26,391 bases of DNA from Bacillota bacterium (GCA_023429685.1 JAEZDF010000108.1:1-26391), one strand, 5' to 3'. Positions 7,202 to 16,300 are shown, numbered from the stretch's first letter. The notes: generated from the letters alone by a model not told the origin. Made by a program: numbers and translations.

Positions 7202-8284
7202 CTATATTAAGATTCTGCTATTGCAGTACCGGCATTCCAGCATGTCGGAGGTGCCAGAGTACAGGTGGGGCAGGTAGGTTTCGGCGCGGGTGATGCAGTG
7301 CTCGTTTTGACAGGGGATATCGCCCAAATGCGCATACGGTGCGGGCAGGTAGGGGATGCTGCCATCAAACAGCATGAGTATCAGCGCCATTCGGGCAAAG
7401 ATGCCGTACCGCGCCTGCCTGAAGTAGATGGCGCGGGGGTCGCTGTCCACCTCGTTGGTTATTTCATCCACACGGGGTAGCGGGTGCATGATCTTTAACA
7501 CAAACTTTGCGCGGTCGAGCTTTTCGGGGTCGAGGGTGTAAACGTTTTTCTCCCGCTTATACTCCTCCTCCGATGAAAAGCGTTCCTTTTGTATCCTTGT
7601 CATGTATAACACGTCGAGCTCGCTTATGGCCTCCTCTAAGCTAAATACCTCTTGATACGGTACGCCGTTTGCGTCGAGTATCGTGCGCAGGTAAGAGGGG
7701 ATGCGAAGCTGCTCGGTGGAGATCAAAACAAACCGGTTGTTTTTAAACTGGGACATCGCTTTAATCAAGGAATGGACGGTGCGGCCGTTTTTCAGGTCGC
7801 CGCATACGCCGATTACAAGGTCGTGCAGCCGTCCCCTTTCGTATTTTAGCGTCACAAGGTCGGTCAGCGTCTGGGTAGGGTGCAGATGACCGCCGTCTCC
7901 CGCGTTAATGACGGGGCAGTTCGAGTAGATGGATGCCGCCTTTGCACTACCCTCACTCGGGTGGCGAATAACCAAGATGTCGGCATACGCGCTCATCACA
8001 CTAATGGTATCCTTAAAGCTTTCCCCCTTTGCCACGGAGGAGTTTTGCGGGTTATCAAAGCCGATGACCTTGCCGCCAAGGCGAAACATCGCCGTCTGAA
8101 AGGACATCTGCGTGCGGGTAGAAGGCTCATAAAACAAGGTGGCCATAATCTTGCCTTCCAGCCTGCCGTAATAATCCGACGGGTTTCGGCTGATGTCTCC
8201 CGCAAGCGTGATGAGCTTATCCCAATAGCGGGGGTGAAGGTCGTCAAGATCGATTAAGTGGGGCAGATTGCTCACGGTGACCAT
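7202..8284 (-). CDS. pyrB: Aspartate carbamoyltransferase catalytic chain fused to a PyrI-type zinc module
   Basis: This enzyme condenses carbamoyl phosphate with aspartate in the second step of pyrimidine synthesis. The catalytic chain is intact: STRT (55-58) for carbamoyl phosphate, SVAKGES, HPTQTLTDL and MHPLPR. The protein is 360 residues, about 50 longer than an ordinary PyrB. The extra tail carries C325-x4-C330 and C351-x2-C354. In E. coli the separate regulatory chain PyrI ends with a zinc site of the same design and similar wording (CPNSNCISHAE...CKYC, here CQNEHCITRAE...CRYC). The nucleotide-binding part of PyrI is absent. Start: ATG at 8284 directly abuts AAAGAAAGGG, so the GTG at 8275, three codons in, may be the true start. 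No pyrimidine neighbours are present. Confidence 0.95.
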   Translation of the reverse strand: MVTVSNLPHLIDLDDLHPRYWDKLITLAGDISRNPSDYYGRLEGKIMATLFYEPSTRTQMSFQTAMFRLGGKVIGFDNPQNSSVAKGESFKDTISVMSAYADILVIRHPSEGSAKAASIYSNCPVINAGDGGHLHPTQTLTDLVTLKYERGRLHDLVIGVCGDLKNGRTVHSLIKAMSQFKNNRFVLISTEQLRIPSYLRTILDANGVPYQEVFSLEEAISELDVLYMTRIQKERFSSEEEYKREKNVYTLDPEKLDRAKFVLKIMHPLPRVDEITNEVDSDPRAIYFRQARYGIFARMALILMLFDGSIPYLPAPYAHLGDIPCQNEHCITRAETYLPHLYSGTSDMLECRYCNSRILI

Positions 8285-8398
8285 CCCTTTCTTTACAAAG
8301 CCTGTGCAATTCTTATCCTATTTTATCATACCGTGCCACAAAAGCAACGGATGAGAGCGATTTTTTACCCACCGATTTTTCCTATATGAAAACATGGC

Positions 8399-8427
8399 TT
8401 GCATCAAGCAAAAAAGACTGTTACAAT
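8399..8427 (+). promoter_or_regulatory. Sigma-A-type promoter for iscR
   Basis: The -35 TTGCAT (8399-8404), a 17-base spacer and -10 TACAAT (8422-8427). The transcript would start near 8434 and have a leader of about 135 bases containing a loose TCACG/CGTGA inverted repeat. The pyrB start lies on the other side, so the 285-base gap serves two divergent genes. Confidence 0.6.
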
Positions 8428-8569
8428 AATAACATAGTAGGTCGTAGCGAATAATTTGTATATGGTCACGAAAAAATCGTTATAAAAGCCGTGATTTAGT
8501 TTTGCTTATTTTTATTTGGACATTTTTTTAGGGAAAATTGCTACAGTAAACAGGGAGGCGCAAAAAGAC

Positions 8570-8992
8570 ATGAAAATCTCTACCAAAGGGCGGTACGGTC
8601 TGCGCATGATGCTTGATCTCGCGCACAATTATCAAAATGGGCTTGTATCGCTCAAGGAGATTGCACAGCGTCAGGAGATTAGTGAAAAGTATCTGGAGCA
8701 GATCATCATTCTGCTGCACAAAAGCGGACTGATTAGAAGCATGCGCGGTTCTCAGGGCGGTTACGCGCTTGCCAAAAGCCCGGACGAGATAACGGTGGGT
8801 GCTGTGTTGCGCGCGCTGGAGGGTTCGCTGGTCCCCGTGGATTGTGTGCTGGACGAATCCTGCCCCCGCACCGGGGGGTGTGCCACCCGCAGGCTGTGGA
8901 GCAAAATTGCCGACGCGGTGGCGGATATTGTGGACAACACCACCCTTGCACAGCTGGCAAGTGAGCCGGATGCAAGCGACTATGTAATTTGA
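8570..8992 (+). CDS. iscR: Rrf2-family regulator, IscR type
   Basis: A 140-residue winged-helix transcription factor. The N-terminal DNA-binding part (start MKISTKGRYGLRMMLDLA) and recognition helix region (ISEKYLEQII, then RGSQGGYAL) are typical of Rrf2 proteins. Cysteines fall at exactly 92, 98 and 104, the positions that ligate the [2Fe-2S] cluster in E. coli IscR, so an iron-sulfur-sensing role is likely. The fourth IscR ligand, His107, is Arg here, so the fourth ligand must differ or be absent. I start at ATG 8570, after GGGAGG at 8553-8558. An upstream in-frame ATG (8516) has no ribosome binding site and lacks family similarity. It has its own promoter and terminator, so it is monocistronic. 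The cysteine desulfurase gene that often follows iscR lies 1.8 kb away, beyond the oppositely oriented ypeB. Confidence 0.9.
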   Translation: MKISTKGRYGLRMMLDLAHNYQNGLVSLKEIAQRQEISEKYLEQIIILLHKSGLIRSMRGSQGGYALAKSPDEITVGAVLRALEGSLVPVDCVLDESCPRTGGCATRRLWSKIADAVADIVDNTTLAQLASEPDASDYVI

Positions 8993-9005
8993 TGAAACAG
9001 GTATC

Positions 9006-9043
9006 ATATGGCGGTGCAAAAACGTTTGCACCGCCATATTTTT
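9006..9043 (+). terminator. Rho-independent terminator of iscR
   Basis: A 15-bp perfect stem (9006-9020 with 9025-9039), a four-base loop and a TTTTT tail, 14 bases after the iscR stop codon. Confidence 0.93.
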
Positions 9044-9093
9044 GTGCAAAAAAGTCCGCCGCATGCTGCAGACATACGGCGGCGGTTCTATCT

Positions 9094-9122
9094 AAAACAT
9101 GCGGCCGAACCGCTGCATGTTT
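9094..9122 (-). terminator. Probable terminator of ypeB
   Basis: On the minus strand an AAACAT/ATGTTT outer stem and a GCGG/CCGC inner stem are separated by a three-base bulge, with a TTCGG loop. A short T run (TTTT) follows. It begins 16 bases past the ypeB stop codon. A CCGCCG/CGGCGG inverted repeat lies just beyond it. Confidence 0.6.
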
Positions 9123-9138
9123 GTTGCTATCAGTGACA

Positions 9139-10482
9139 CTACATGGTGAGCACGCCGGTCTCGGTTTCGATTAAGAGAAGAATCTGCTCCTCTACGCCCG
9201 TCATGGCGTTGATATAAACGAGTACGTTCTGATCGTTGTCGCTCTTGCAGCGTACCTCGTAGACGTATACCTCGTTTTGCCCGCCCGTGGGGATAAGGGC
9301 AAGCTGCGACGAGCCGGGTGTAAGCCTTTTACTAACAATCTTCATCGCCTGTTCCTCCGATATAGCGGGGACGGGGAACTCGCGGTCCTCTCGGTGGTTG
9401 GTGATAAACCCGCGCGACTCAAAGCTGACAATCTCGCCGTTATCCAGCGCAACGCCAACCTTTATCAGGTCGGGGTAACACACAACGCCGTTTTGCTCAT
9501 AGGCAAAGTTGAATACGCAGATGTCGCCCACCGTGTCGTAATAGCTCTGCACCATGTTCTCAATACCGAGCATGCGCAGGTATTCGCCTGCCTTTTTGCC
9601 CGCATCCTGTACGCTGAGCTTTGCCTCGCTCACACCGCGCGGATTGAGCATATAGCAGATGAGGTTGCCCTTTTTGGTTACCGATATGCTGGTGCTGTTA
9701 TAGGTGAAGCAGTAGGACGGCATCTTGCCTTCTTCGTCGGTGTCGTCTTTAATCTGCGATACGTTTGCACCCAGCGCGACGGCGGCCTTTTTGCGCGCGT
9801 CCTCGCGGGTAACCTCTTTGGCGTTTTTGGTCAGCAGCGGCTCGCGCTCCATGATATGGTCAGAGAACGGTCCGTCATAGATCAGTGTGGGGTATCCCTC
9901 CATACCATCTTCCATATCCTGAAAACCGTCGGTGATGGCGGGGGTATCCTCCACCGCATCCCCCTCCTGCTTAATGGCGGCAAATACCTCGCCAATATTC
10001 ATGCCGCTCATGTCCATGTCGTTGCGCATCTCGTTGATTTTCTCTGCAACAGTTTTTGCGTAATCACACAGGCTTTGCAGGTTATTCTTCTCCTCGTCGG
10101 TGATGTCCTGAGAGGCGGAAAGCTTACGGGTCAGGCTTTGTGCGTATTCGCCCGCCTGCGAGATAAACTTGTTGGTGCCATCCAGATTAAACGCCGAGAC
10201 GGGTAGCTGAGAAAGGCTTGCCTTAGCCGCGTCGCAGTCACGAACCAGCTTGCTGGAAAGCTGCGTCAGCTGAGCGGGGGTGCCCGCATAAACGCTCTTG
10301 TTGAGAGTGGTGTTAATCTCGCTCACGTCGTCGCTTAGGTCGGAAAGCGCGCGTTGGTAGGTGTATTCCAGATGGGTGCGGTAGTTGTTTGCCTGTGCAT
10401 ACCCTTTTATTATGAACCCGCCCATCAAAAGAAAAAGCGCTGTAAGAAAGCTAGCGGAACGAACCCGGGTGCGTGTTTTCAT
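9139..10482 (-). CDS. ypeB: Spore germination protein YpeB
   Basis: YpeB is made in the forespore and is required for the cortex-lytic enzyme SleB to be stably incorporated into Bacillus spores. The 447-residue length matches B. subtilis YpeB (about 450). A single N-terminal hydrophobic segment (about residues 10-30) acts as an anchor or uncleaved signal. Then comes an alpha-helical region rich in charged residues (about 35-170), and a C-terminal half with PepSY-type repeats (for example DARKKAAVALG and EEQAMKIVSKRL). The ribosome binding site AAGGA lies 11 bases before the ATG. It has no sleB partner within this window: upstream, on the far side of a 352-base gap, is a divergent cysteine desulfurase gene. 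I could not find a clear forespore sigma-G -10 element upstream. Confidence 0.92.
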   Translation of the reverse strand: MKTRTRVRSASFLTALFLLMGGFIIKGYAQANNYRTHLEYTYQRALSDLSDDVSEINTTLNKSVYAGTPAQLTQLSSKLVRDCDAAKASLSQLPVSAFNLDGTNKFISQAGEYAQSLTRKLSASQDITDEEKNNLQSLCDYAKTVAEKINEMRNDMDMSGMNIGEVFAAIKQEGDAVEDTPAITDGFQDMEDGMEGYPTLIYDGPFSDHIMEREPLLTKNAKEVTREDARKKAAVALGANVSQIKDDTDEEGKMPSYCFTYNSTSISVTKKGNLICYMLNPRGVSEAKLSVQDAGKKAGEYLRMLGIENMVQSYYDTVGDICVFNFAYEQNGVVCYPDLIKVGVALDNGEIVSFESRGFITNHREDREFPVPAISEEQAMKIVSKRLTPGSSQLALIPTGGQNEVYVYEVRCKSDNDQNVLVYINAMTGVEEQILLLIETETGVLTM

Positions 10483-10608
10483 TGTAAAACAAATCCTTTC
10501 TTGATGATTGTTTCAAATGGCGAAAACGGCATCACATCCGCAGTTCGCCGGATATGGAAGTATTTTTCCCTCGCAGGTACGAAATATGTGGAAGGCTGTG
10601 AATTTTGT

Positions 10609-10637
10609 TTGTAATGACAGCGGGGATAAGGTATAAT
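10609..10637 (+). promoter_or_regulatory. Strong sigma-A-type promoter of the cysteine desulfurase/thiI operon
   Basis: The -35 TTGTAA (10609-10614), a 17-base spacer and a perfect -10 TATAAT (10632-10637). Transcription would start near 10644, about 190 bases before the first gene, leaving a long structured leader. Confidence 0.8.
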
Positions 10638-10643
10638 CATTGT

Positions 10644-10834
10644 ATATCTGTTATGGTGTAAAAATGGCGTTAATCATAGGGCTTTTCGCCAAACTATATG
10701 CTTTATATTGCTATCTGCAGCGACGCAGGTCTGCGCTTTTGCAGATGAAATAGGCTGCCGTCTTTCCCTCGCCGCGATGAAGCTGCGTCAGGGAATCGGT
10801 GCCCCGCCTAACGGGGCTTTGAGGAGAGACTGCA
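10644..10834 (+). promoter_or_regulatory. Structured 5' leader (possible cis-regulatory RNA or small RNA)
   Basis: Four hairpins can be drawn in this leader of about 190 bases. The first is TGGCG/CGCCA (10665-10669 with 10687-10691). The second is ATCTGCA/TGCAGAT (10713-10719 with 10740-10746) with an inner CGCA/TGCG stem. The third is a long interrupted stem, 10758-10799 (CCG, TTCCCT, CGC and GC pairing with their complements). The fourth is GCCCCG/CGGGGC (10801-10806 with 10812-10817), followed by TTT and three bases later by the GAGGAG ribosome binding site. The last could act as an attenuator. I do not recognise a known riboswitch, T-box or 6S RNA. It could equally be a processed small RNA. 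Confidence 0.5.
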
Positions 10835-11974
10835 ATGGAGATCTATCTTGACAATAGTGCTACCACCGCCGTTTCGCAGGAGGTCGCACAGGTCGTATAC
10901 GACGTAATGACAACCAAATACGGCAACCCCTCCTCGTTGCACGGCAAGGGGTTAGAGGCGGAGCTTTTGATAAAAGCGGCGCGCGAGCAGGTTGCAAAGG
11001 CGCTAATGGCACCTGCCGACGGGGTGTATTTTACCTCCGGCGGCACCGAGAGCAACAACCTTGCCCTCTTTTCTGCTACGGCAAAGGTGATGCGCGGCGG
11101 GGCGAAGCCGCGGATTGTATCCACCGCGTTCGAGCACCCTTCGGTGCTAGAGCCGCTGCGCCGGTTGGAGGAGCAGGGTGCAGAGCTTATTCTATTGTGT
11201 CCAGACAAGCAGGGGCGTATCCCTGCCGAGGCGTTTGCACAGCAGGTGGATGAAAACACGGCGCTTGTCAGCGCAATGGCGGTAAACAACGAGTTTGGTT
11301 CGGTGCTCGATGTGATGGAGATTGCAAAGGCGGTCAAACGCAAAAACCCAGAGGTGATTGTTCACTGCGACGCGGTGCAGGCTTTTTGCAAGCTGCCGCT
11401 GCGTTTTGGCAGCAGCTATATCGATCTTGTTTCGGTCAGCGGGCACAAGTTGCACGCCCCTAAGGGGGTAGGTGCTTTGTACATCAACAAACGCGTAAAG
11501 CTTGCGCCCCGCGTTTTTGGTGGCGCGCAGGAGAATGGGTTGCGCGCGGGCACCGAAGCGGTCGCGTTGATTGCGGGCTTTGGTGAGGCGGCAAAGATCG
11601 CCATGGGCGATTATAGCGAAAACACCCGTCTGGTACAAGCGCTTCATGGTAGGTTACGCGAAGGTGTTGCCGCGCTGCCGGAGGTTGTAATAAACTCCCC
11701 CGAACAAGCACTGCCCTATATCCTGAACATCTCGGTGCCCGGTGTACCGTCCGAGGTGATGATGCGGTATCTGGAGGAGCAGAGCATCTATGTTTCGAGC
11801 GGGTCTGCGTGCGGACGCGGCAAAAAGAGCTATGCCCTGCGTTCGGCAGAGCTTGCACCCGAAGTTGTGGCAAGCGCCCTTCGCATCAGCCTAAGCCGTT
11901 ACAATACGGCCGAGGACATTGACGTGTTTGTAGCCGCGCTCTCTGACGGCATTCGAGCCCTTAAGCGAGGGTAA
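10835..11974 (+). CDS. Cysteine desulfurase (NifS/IscS family, ThiI partner)
   Basis: A pyridoxal-phosphate enzyme that removes sulfur from cysteine to give alanine and an enzyme persulfide. The 379-residue sequence starts with the typical IYLDNSATT. Lys205 in SGHKLHAPKG binds PLP. RAGTE is the conserved segment after GGAQENGL. Cys326 in SSGSACGRG carries the persulfide. GAGGAG precedes the ATG at good spacing. The gene lies 37 bp upstream of thiI in the same direction, so its sulfur probably goes to ThiI for 4-thiouridine and thiazole synthesis, as for NifZ-ThiI in Bacillus subtilis. No scaffold protein (IscU/NifU) is encoded here, which argues against a primary Fe-S assembly role. Expression is from the promoter at 10609-10637 through a structured leader. 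Confidence 0.94.
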   Translation: MEIYLDNSATTAVSQEVAQVVYDVMTTKYGNPSSLHGKGLEAELLIKAAREQVAKALMAPADGVYFTSGGTESNNLALFSATAKVMRGGAKPRIVSTAFEHPSVLEPLRRLEEQGAELILLCPDKQGRIPAEAFAQQVDENTALVSAMAVNNEFGSVLDVMEIAKAVKRKNPEVIVHCDAVQAFCKLPLRFGSSYIDLVSVSGHKLHAPKGVGALYINKRVKLAPRVFGGAQENGLRAGTEAVALIAGFGEAAKIAMGDYSENTRLVQALHGRLREGVAALPEVVINSPEQALPYILNISVPGVPSEVMMRYLEEQSIYVSSGSACGRGKKSYALRSAELAPEVVASALRISLSRYNTAEDIDVFVAALSDGIRALKRG

Positions 11975-12011
11975 CATTCGCAAATTAACTAGTGAAGTAG
12001 GTTATTGATAG

Positions 12012-13190
12012 ATGAACGAGGTTATACTGCTCAAGTTCGGTGAGATCATCCTAAAGGGGCTCAACCGAGGCAGCTTTGAAACGATTTTGCTTAAAAACAT
12101 CAGACGCCGTCTGGCAGGTCTGGGCGAGATTGAGCTTTGGAAGGCACAGTCCACCGTGTATGTGCGCCTGCGTGATGCGTTCGCGGATATCGACGAGGCG
12201 GAAAAAAGACTTTGCACGGTATTTGGTATCGCCGCACTGTGCCGTGCAGGGGTCACAGAAAAGGATATTACACAGATTAAGGAAGATTGTGTCGAGTACT
12301 TTGCAGAAAAACTGCCCGCTGCGCGCACCTTTAAGGTAGAGGCAAAGCGGTCGGATAAAACGTTTGCGCTGATCTCCCCTCAAATCTGTGCGCAGGTGGG
12401 GGAGCGGCTGCTGGAGGCTTACCCCCATCTTCGCGTGGATGTGAACAACCCCGACATCATTGTCACCGTAGAGGTGCGTGAGACCGCCGCTTATATACAC
12501 GGCAACCGTCTGCCCGGTGCTGGTGGCATCCCCGTGGGGACAAGCGGCCGCGCCGCGCTGTTAATCTCGGGCGGAATAGACAGCCCCGTGGCGGGCTATA
12601 TGATGAGCAAACGAGGACTGAGCCTTACCGCCATCCACTTTGCAAGCCCCCCGTATACGGGTGAGCGGGCGCGTTTAAAGGTGGAGACGCTGCTGCAAAA
12701 GATAGCGTCGTACTGCGGCAGGATTAACTTTATGGTGGTGCCCTTTACCGAGCTGCAGGAGACCATCCGCAGAGAGTGCCCCGAGGATTTGTTTACAATT
12801 ATCATGCGTCGGTTTATGATGCGTGTCAGCGAGCGCATTGCAACCGACCAAGGCTGCGGCGCGCTGATAACCGGCGAAAGCCTTGGGCAGGTGGCAAGCC
12901 AGACCATCGCAGCCATTGCGTGTACCGACAGTGTGACTAGCCTGCCGGTGTTTCGCCCGCTGATTGGCATGGACAAGGAGGAGATTACAAGAATCTCCCG
13001 TAAAATAGACACGTTTGAAACATCCATTCTCCCCTATGAAGATTGTTGTACCGTGTTTACCCCGCGCCATCCGCGCACCCGCCCACGAATGGATAGTGTG
13101 ATAAAGGCGGAAGAGGCGGCAAATGTGGATTGGGAAGAATTGATTGAACGCGCCGTAACTGGCGTGGAATGCAAGAACATAGACGCATAA
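12012..13190 (+). CDS. thiI: tRNA 4-thiouridine synthetase ThiI
   Basis: ThiI adenylates U8 of tRNA and inserts sulfur to form 4-thiouridine. In some species it also supplies sulfur for the thiamine thiazole. The 392-residue protein has an N-terminal ferredoxin-like part, a THUMP RNA-binding domain (about 60-165) and a PP-loop ATP-binding domain with SGGIDSPVA (from residue 186), ITGESLGQVASQT and PYEDCCTVFTPRHP near the end. It lacks the C-terminal rhodanese domain found in E. coli ThiI, which is the usual short form in Gram-positive bacteria. The persulfide must therefore come directly from the upstream desulfurase. The ribosome binding site is weak (GTAGG), and translation may rely on proximity to the preceding gene. 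Confidence 0.95.
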   Translation: MNEVILLKFGEIILKGLNRGSFETILLKNIRRRLAGLGEIELWKAQSTVYVRLRDAFADIDEAEKRLCTVFGIAALCRAGVTEKDITQIKEDCVEYFAEKLPAARTFKVEAKRSDKTFALISPQICAQVGERLLEAYPHLRVDVNNPDIIVTVEVRETAAYIHGNRLPGAGGIPVGTSGRAALLISGGIDSPVAGYMMSKRGLSLTAIHFASPPYTGERARLKVETLLQKIASYCGRINFMVVPFTELQETIRRECPEDLFTIIMRRFMMRVSERIATDQGCGALITGESLGQVASQTIAAIACTDSVTSLPVFRPLIGMDKEEITRISRKIDTFETSILPYEDCCTVFTPRHPRTRPRMDSVIKAEEAANVDWEELIERAVTGVECKNIDA

Positions 13191-13317
13191 TATGCCGGTT
13201 TACCCGCTTTGGGGTTCTGTATGCATGAAGCGGCATGAAACAGTCAACAAGAATCGGGCTTATACTTATCTAATTTTGTATTAACCCCGAGTTGACTTGA
13301 TAAAAGGAGGAGCGAGT

Positions 13318-16300
13318 GTGAAAGCAAGGATATTACGAATCGGTTCCGTTGCACCCGACGACATCAGGGCCATTCGGTTGCTGGAAAACGAGCTGCGGGC
13401 GTTCTCAATCCATACAAGCACCGCCGAGGTATCGCTTACCGATTCGGACGCTTTTTTGGATGCGGTTGGCGACGGGATAGACAACTGCGATATTTTAATC
13501 ATTGTAGGTGGGCTAAACGACCTTTCGCGTCCGCTTGCCAAAGAACTGCTGTGCGATGCCCTTGATATTGCGCTGCTGCCCCACAACCCCAGTGTAGCTC
13601 GCCTGCGCGAGGTGTTTGAGCAGACGGGCAGACACTTTGTGGAGGAGGACATCCGCCTTGCGCTCGTACCAGAAGGGGCAAGGGTGTTCCCCAATACCGT
13701 GGGGTTTGTGTCGGGATTCTCGATGGAATCTCAGGGACAGGCGATTATTATGCTGCCCGAAGACGCGAAGGAATGTACCGCAATGTTTACCCAGTCGGTG
13801 TGTGCGTATATCCGCAGCGGTACGGGGGGCGAATATGCGTTTCGCACCCTACGCCTTGTCGGTATCGATTACGACGCAGCACGGGGGCTGCTTGACGAGG
13901 TCGAGCTTCCATCGCCCGTTTCCGCTACCCTGATTGAGGAGGACGGAGAGCTTGTAATACGGCTGTTTTCGGTTGCACCGGGGCGTTCGCAGGCACTTGC
14001 GCAGGCAGATGCCGCAGCAAAGACCATTTTTGCAAGCGGTCTTCGTGCGTATATCTACGGTGGGGACAACGAATCGCTTGCGGGCGTTGTCGTCAACAAG
14101 CTCAATCTTGCTAAAAAGAAGATTGCCACTGCAGAATCGTGCACCGGCGGTCTGCTCAGCGAGCGGATCACCGAGGTTGCAGGGTCCTCCGCGGTTTTTG
14201 AATTTGGCGTATCGGCATACGCCGACAAGATAAAACGGGACAAGTTGGGCGTACCACAAAAGCTGATTGAGCGGTATACCTCCATCAGTGAGGAGGTTGC
14301 CATCGCCATGGCGGCAGGTGTGCTCACTCAGGCGCACGCCGACATCGGCATCGGCATCACCGGCCTTGCGGGACCTTCTTCGGACGAGAGCCAAAAGCCG
14401 GTAGGGCTTGTGTTTGTCGCACTGTGCGACAGCAGCCGCGTTTGGGTAAAGCGACTGATGTTTGACCCCGCAAAGCACAACCGTGACGCCATCCGCACCA
14501 AAACGGTGCTTGCTGCCTTGGATATGGCAAAACAGTATCTGGATTCTTCTGCAGCAAGCAAGGCGGCGATGGTGCCGTTTTCTGTTCGCAGCAGCAAGAG
14601 CTACGAAAAGGCGGCGGCAATGGTTCGGGCGGGATATGACGAGACCTTGCAGGTACAGCAAGTAAATCAACAATCCCCACTTTTGCCCCCCGATATGACA
14701 GAAGAAAAGTTACCGAAGAAAAAGAGCGCAGGGCGGCGTTTTGTGGAATACATGTTCCCCGTCAAGGGAGACAGCGGCTCCCGCGTATTCTTAAAGCTGC
14801 TGGCATTATTGCTGTTGCTTGTCTTTTTGGCAAGCGCAGGATATATTGCGTACTATTTCGGCTCATCCTACTATAACCAAAAGCAGGTTGACGAGCTCAA
14901 TGGTCTTTATGGCGAGGGCGAAATGCCCGAGGGGTATCCGTCGGACTACATACCCTACTTCTCCTCGCTGTACGCAATAAACCCCGACGTCAAGGCGTAT
15001 ATGGAGATTGAAGGCACACAGGTGAAATACCCGGTTGTACAGGCAGCGGATAACGACTTTTACCTGCGCCGTAATTTTACTCGTGAGAGCAATCGCCACG
15101 GCATCCCGTTTGTGGATTTTCGCGTGGACGTAAAAGACAGTGCAAACATCGTGGTCTACGGGCACAATATGAAGGACGGGCAGATGTTCGGCGAGCTGCT
15201 TAACTACAGCAATCTGGATTATTACAAGCAGCACCCGACCATCCGCTTTGATACGGTGTACCAAACAGGCATGTATAAGGTGGTTGGAGCGTTTATTACC
15301 AACGTCAATCCCGCACACGGTGAAATCTTTGACTACACCTCCTTTATCAATCCTCAAACCGAAGACGAGGTAGAGAGCTTTATTAACCAGGTCAAGGCGC
15401 GTTCGATTATCGACACCGGTGTGGATGTGAGCGTAGACGACCATTTTGTTACCCTTTCTACCTGTACCTACGAGTTTGACGACGCACGCTTTGTCGTTAT
15501 TGCACGCAGGGTGCGTGAGGGCGAGAGCGATGTCGTAGAGGTGCTTAGCGCAAAGCGTAATGCACAGCCCCTTTACCCAGACATTTGGTATGAGCTGTAC
15601 GGCGGAGACAAGCCGGAGCTTATCGACAACAGCAGCGCGGGTGCGGAAAACGGTGAAACCCCGCCGCCGCTTATCGCCGAGCCGGATGATGCCCCTAGCA
15701 GTAACGTAAGCTCGGAGGACGCAAGCAGCGAAACCCAGCAGTCCTCCTCATCCCGTGAGGAGAGTTCATCGCAAAGCGCAAGCTCCTCCAAGGCGGCATC
15801 CTCCTCTAAGGCAGCTTCTTCGCAAGCTTCTTCCAGTGCACAATCATCCAAATTGCCGGATGAGAGCAGCTCTGCTGTGTCCTCCGGTGCGGCGTCATCG
15901 GAAACCACTTCATCGGTAGCGTCATCATCGAAGGCATCATCCGTGGCGGCGTCTTCGTCAAAAGCATCGTCCTCTAAGGCAAGTAGCAGCTCTTCGCAGC
16001 CCAGCAGCTCGGTTAGCTCAGATGTGCTTGGCGTGGGTACCGGCGAGAAGCTGACGGTGTATGCAGGTGGCAGCGTGGTGACCGACGACGCGTACACCAT
16101 CCTGTGCAAGGTGGTGGCAAACGAGTTAAACGACACCATTCACACCGAGGCGCTCAAGGCGCAAGCGGTTGCGGCGCACAGCTTTATTATAAACAGCATG
16201 AACAGCGGAAGCACCCCGTCGGTGGGCTTTCGAACCCCCTCGACCAAGATTAAAAACGCGGTTGCGGAGGTTTTGGATCAGCTTGTATATGTAAACAACC

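Noticed and set aside
10483..10620. Forespore sigma-G promoter for ypeB
   Set aside because: Expected from family biology, but no convincing CATnnTA-type -10 with a matching -35 was found upstream.
10644..10834. 6S RNA, 4.5S SRP RNA or TPP riboswitch identity for the structured leader
   Set aside because: No long closing rod with central bubble, no conserved SRP loop and no TPP core could be drawn; left as an unidentified structured leader.
15573..16139. Minus-strand open frame opposite the Ser-rich linker
   Set aside because: It is the antisense shadow of the Ser/Ala codons; the acidic, low-complexity product is not credible as a gene.
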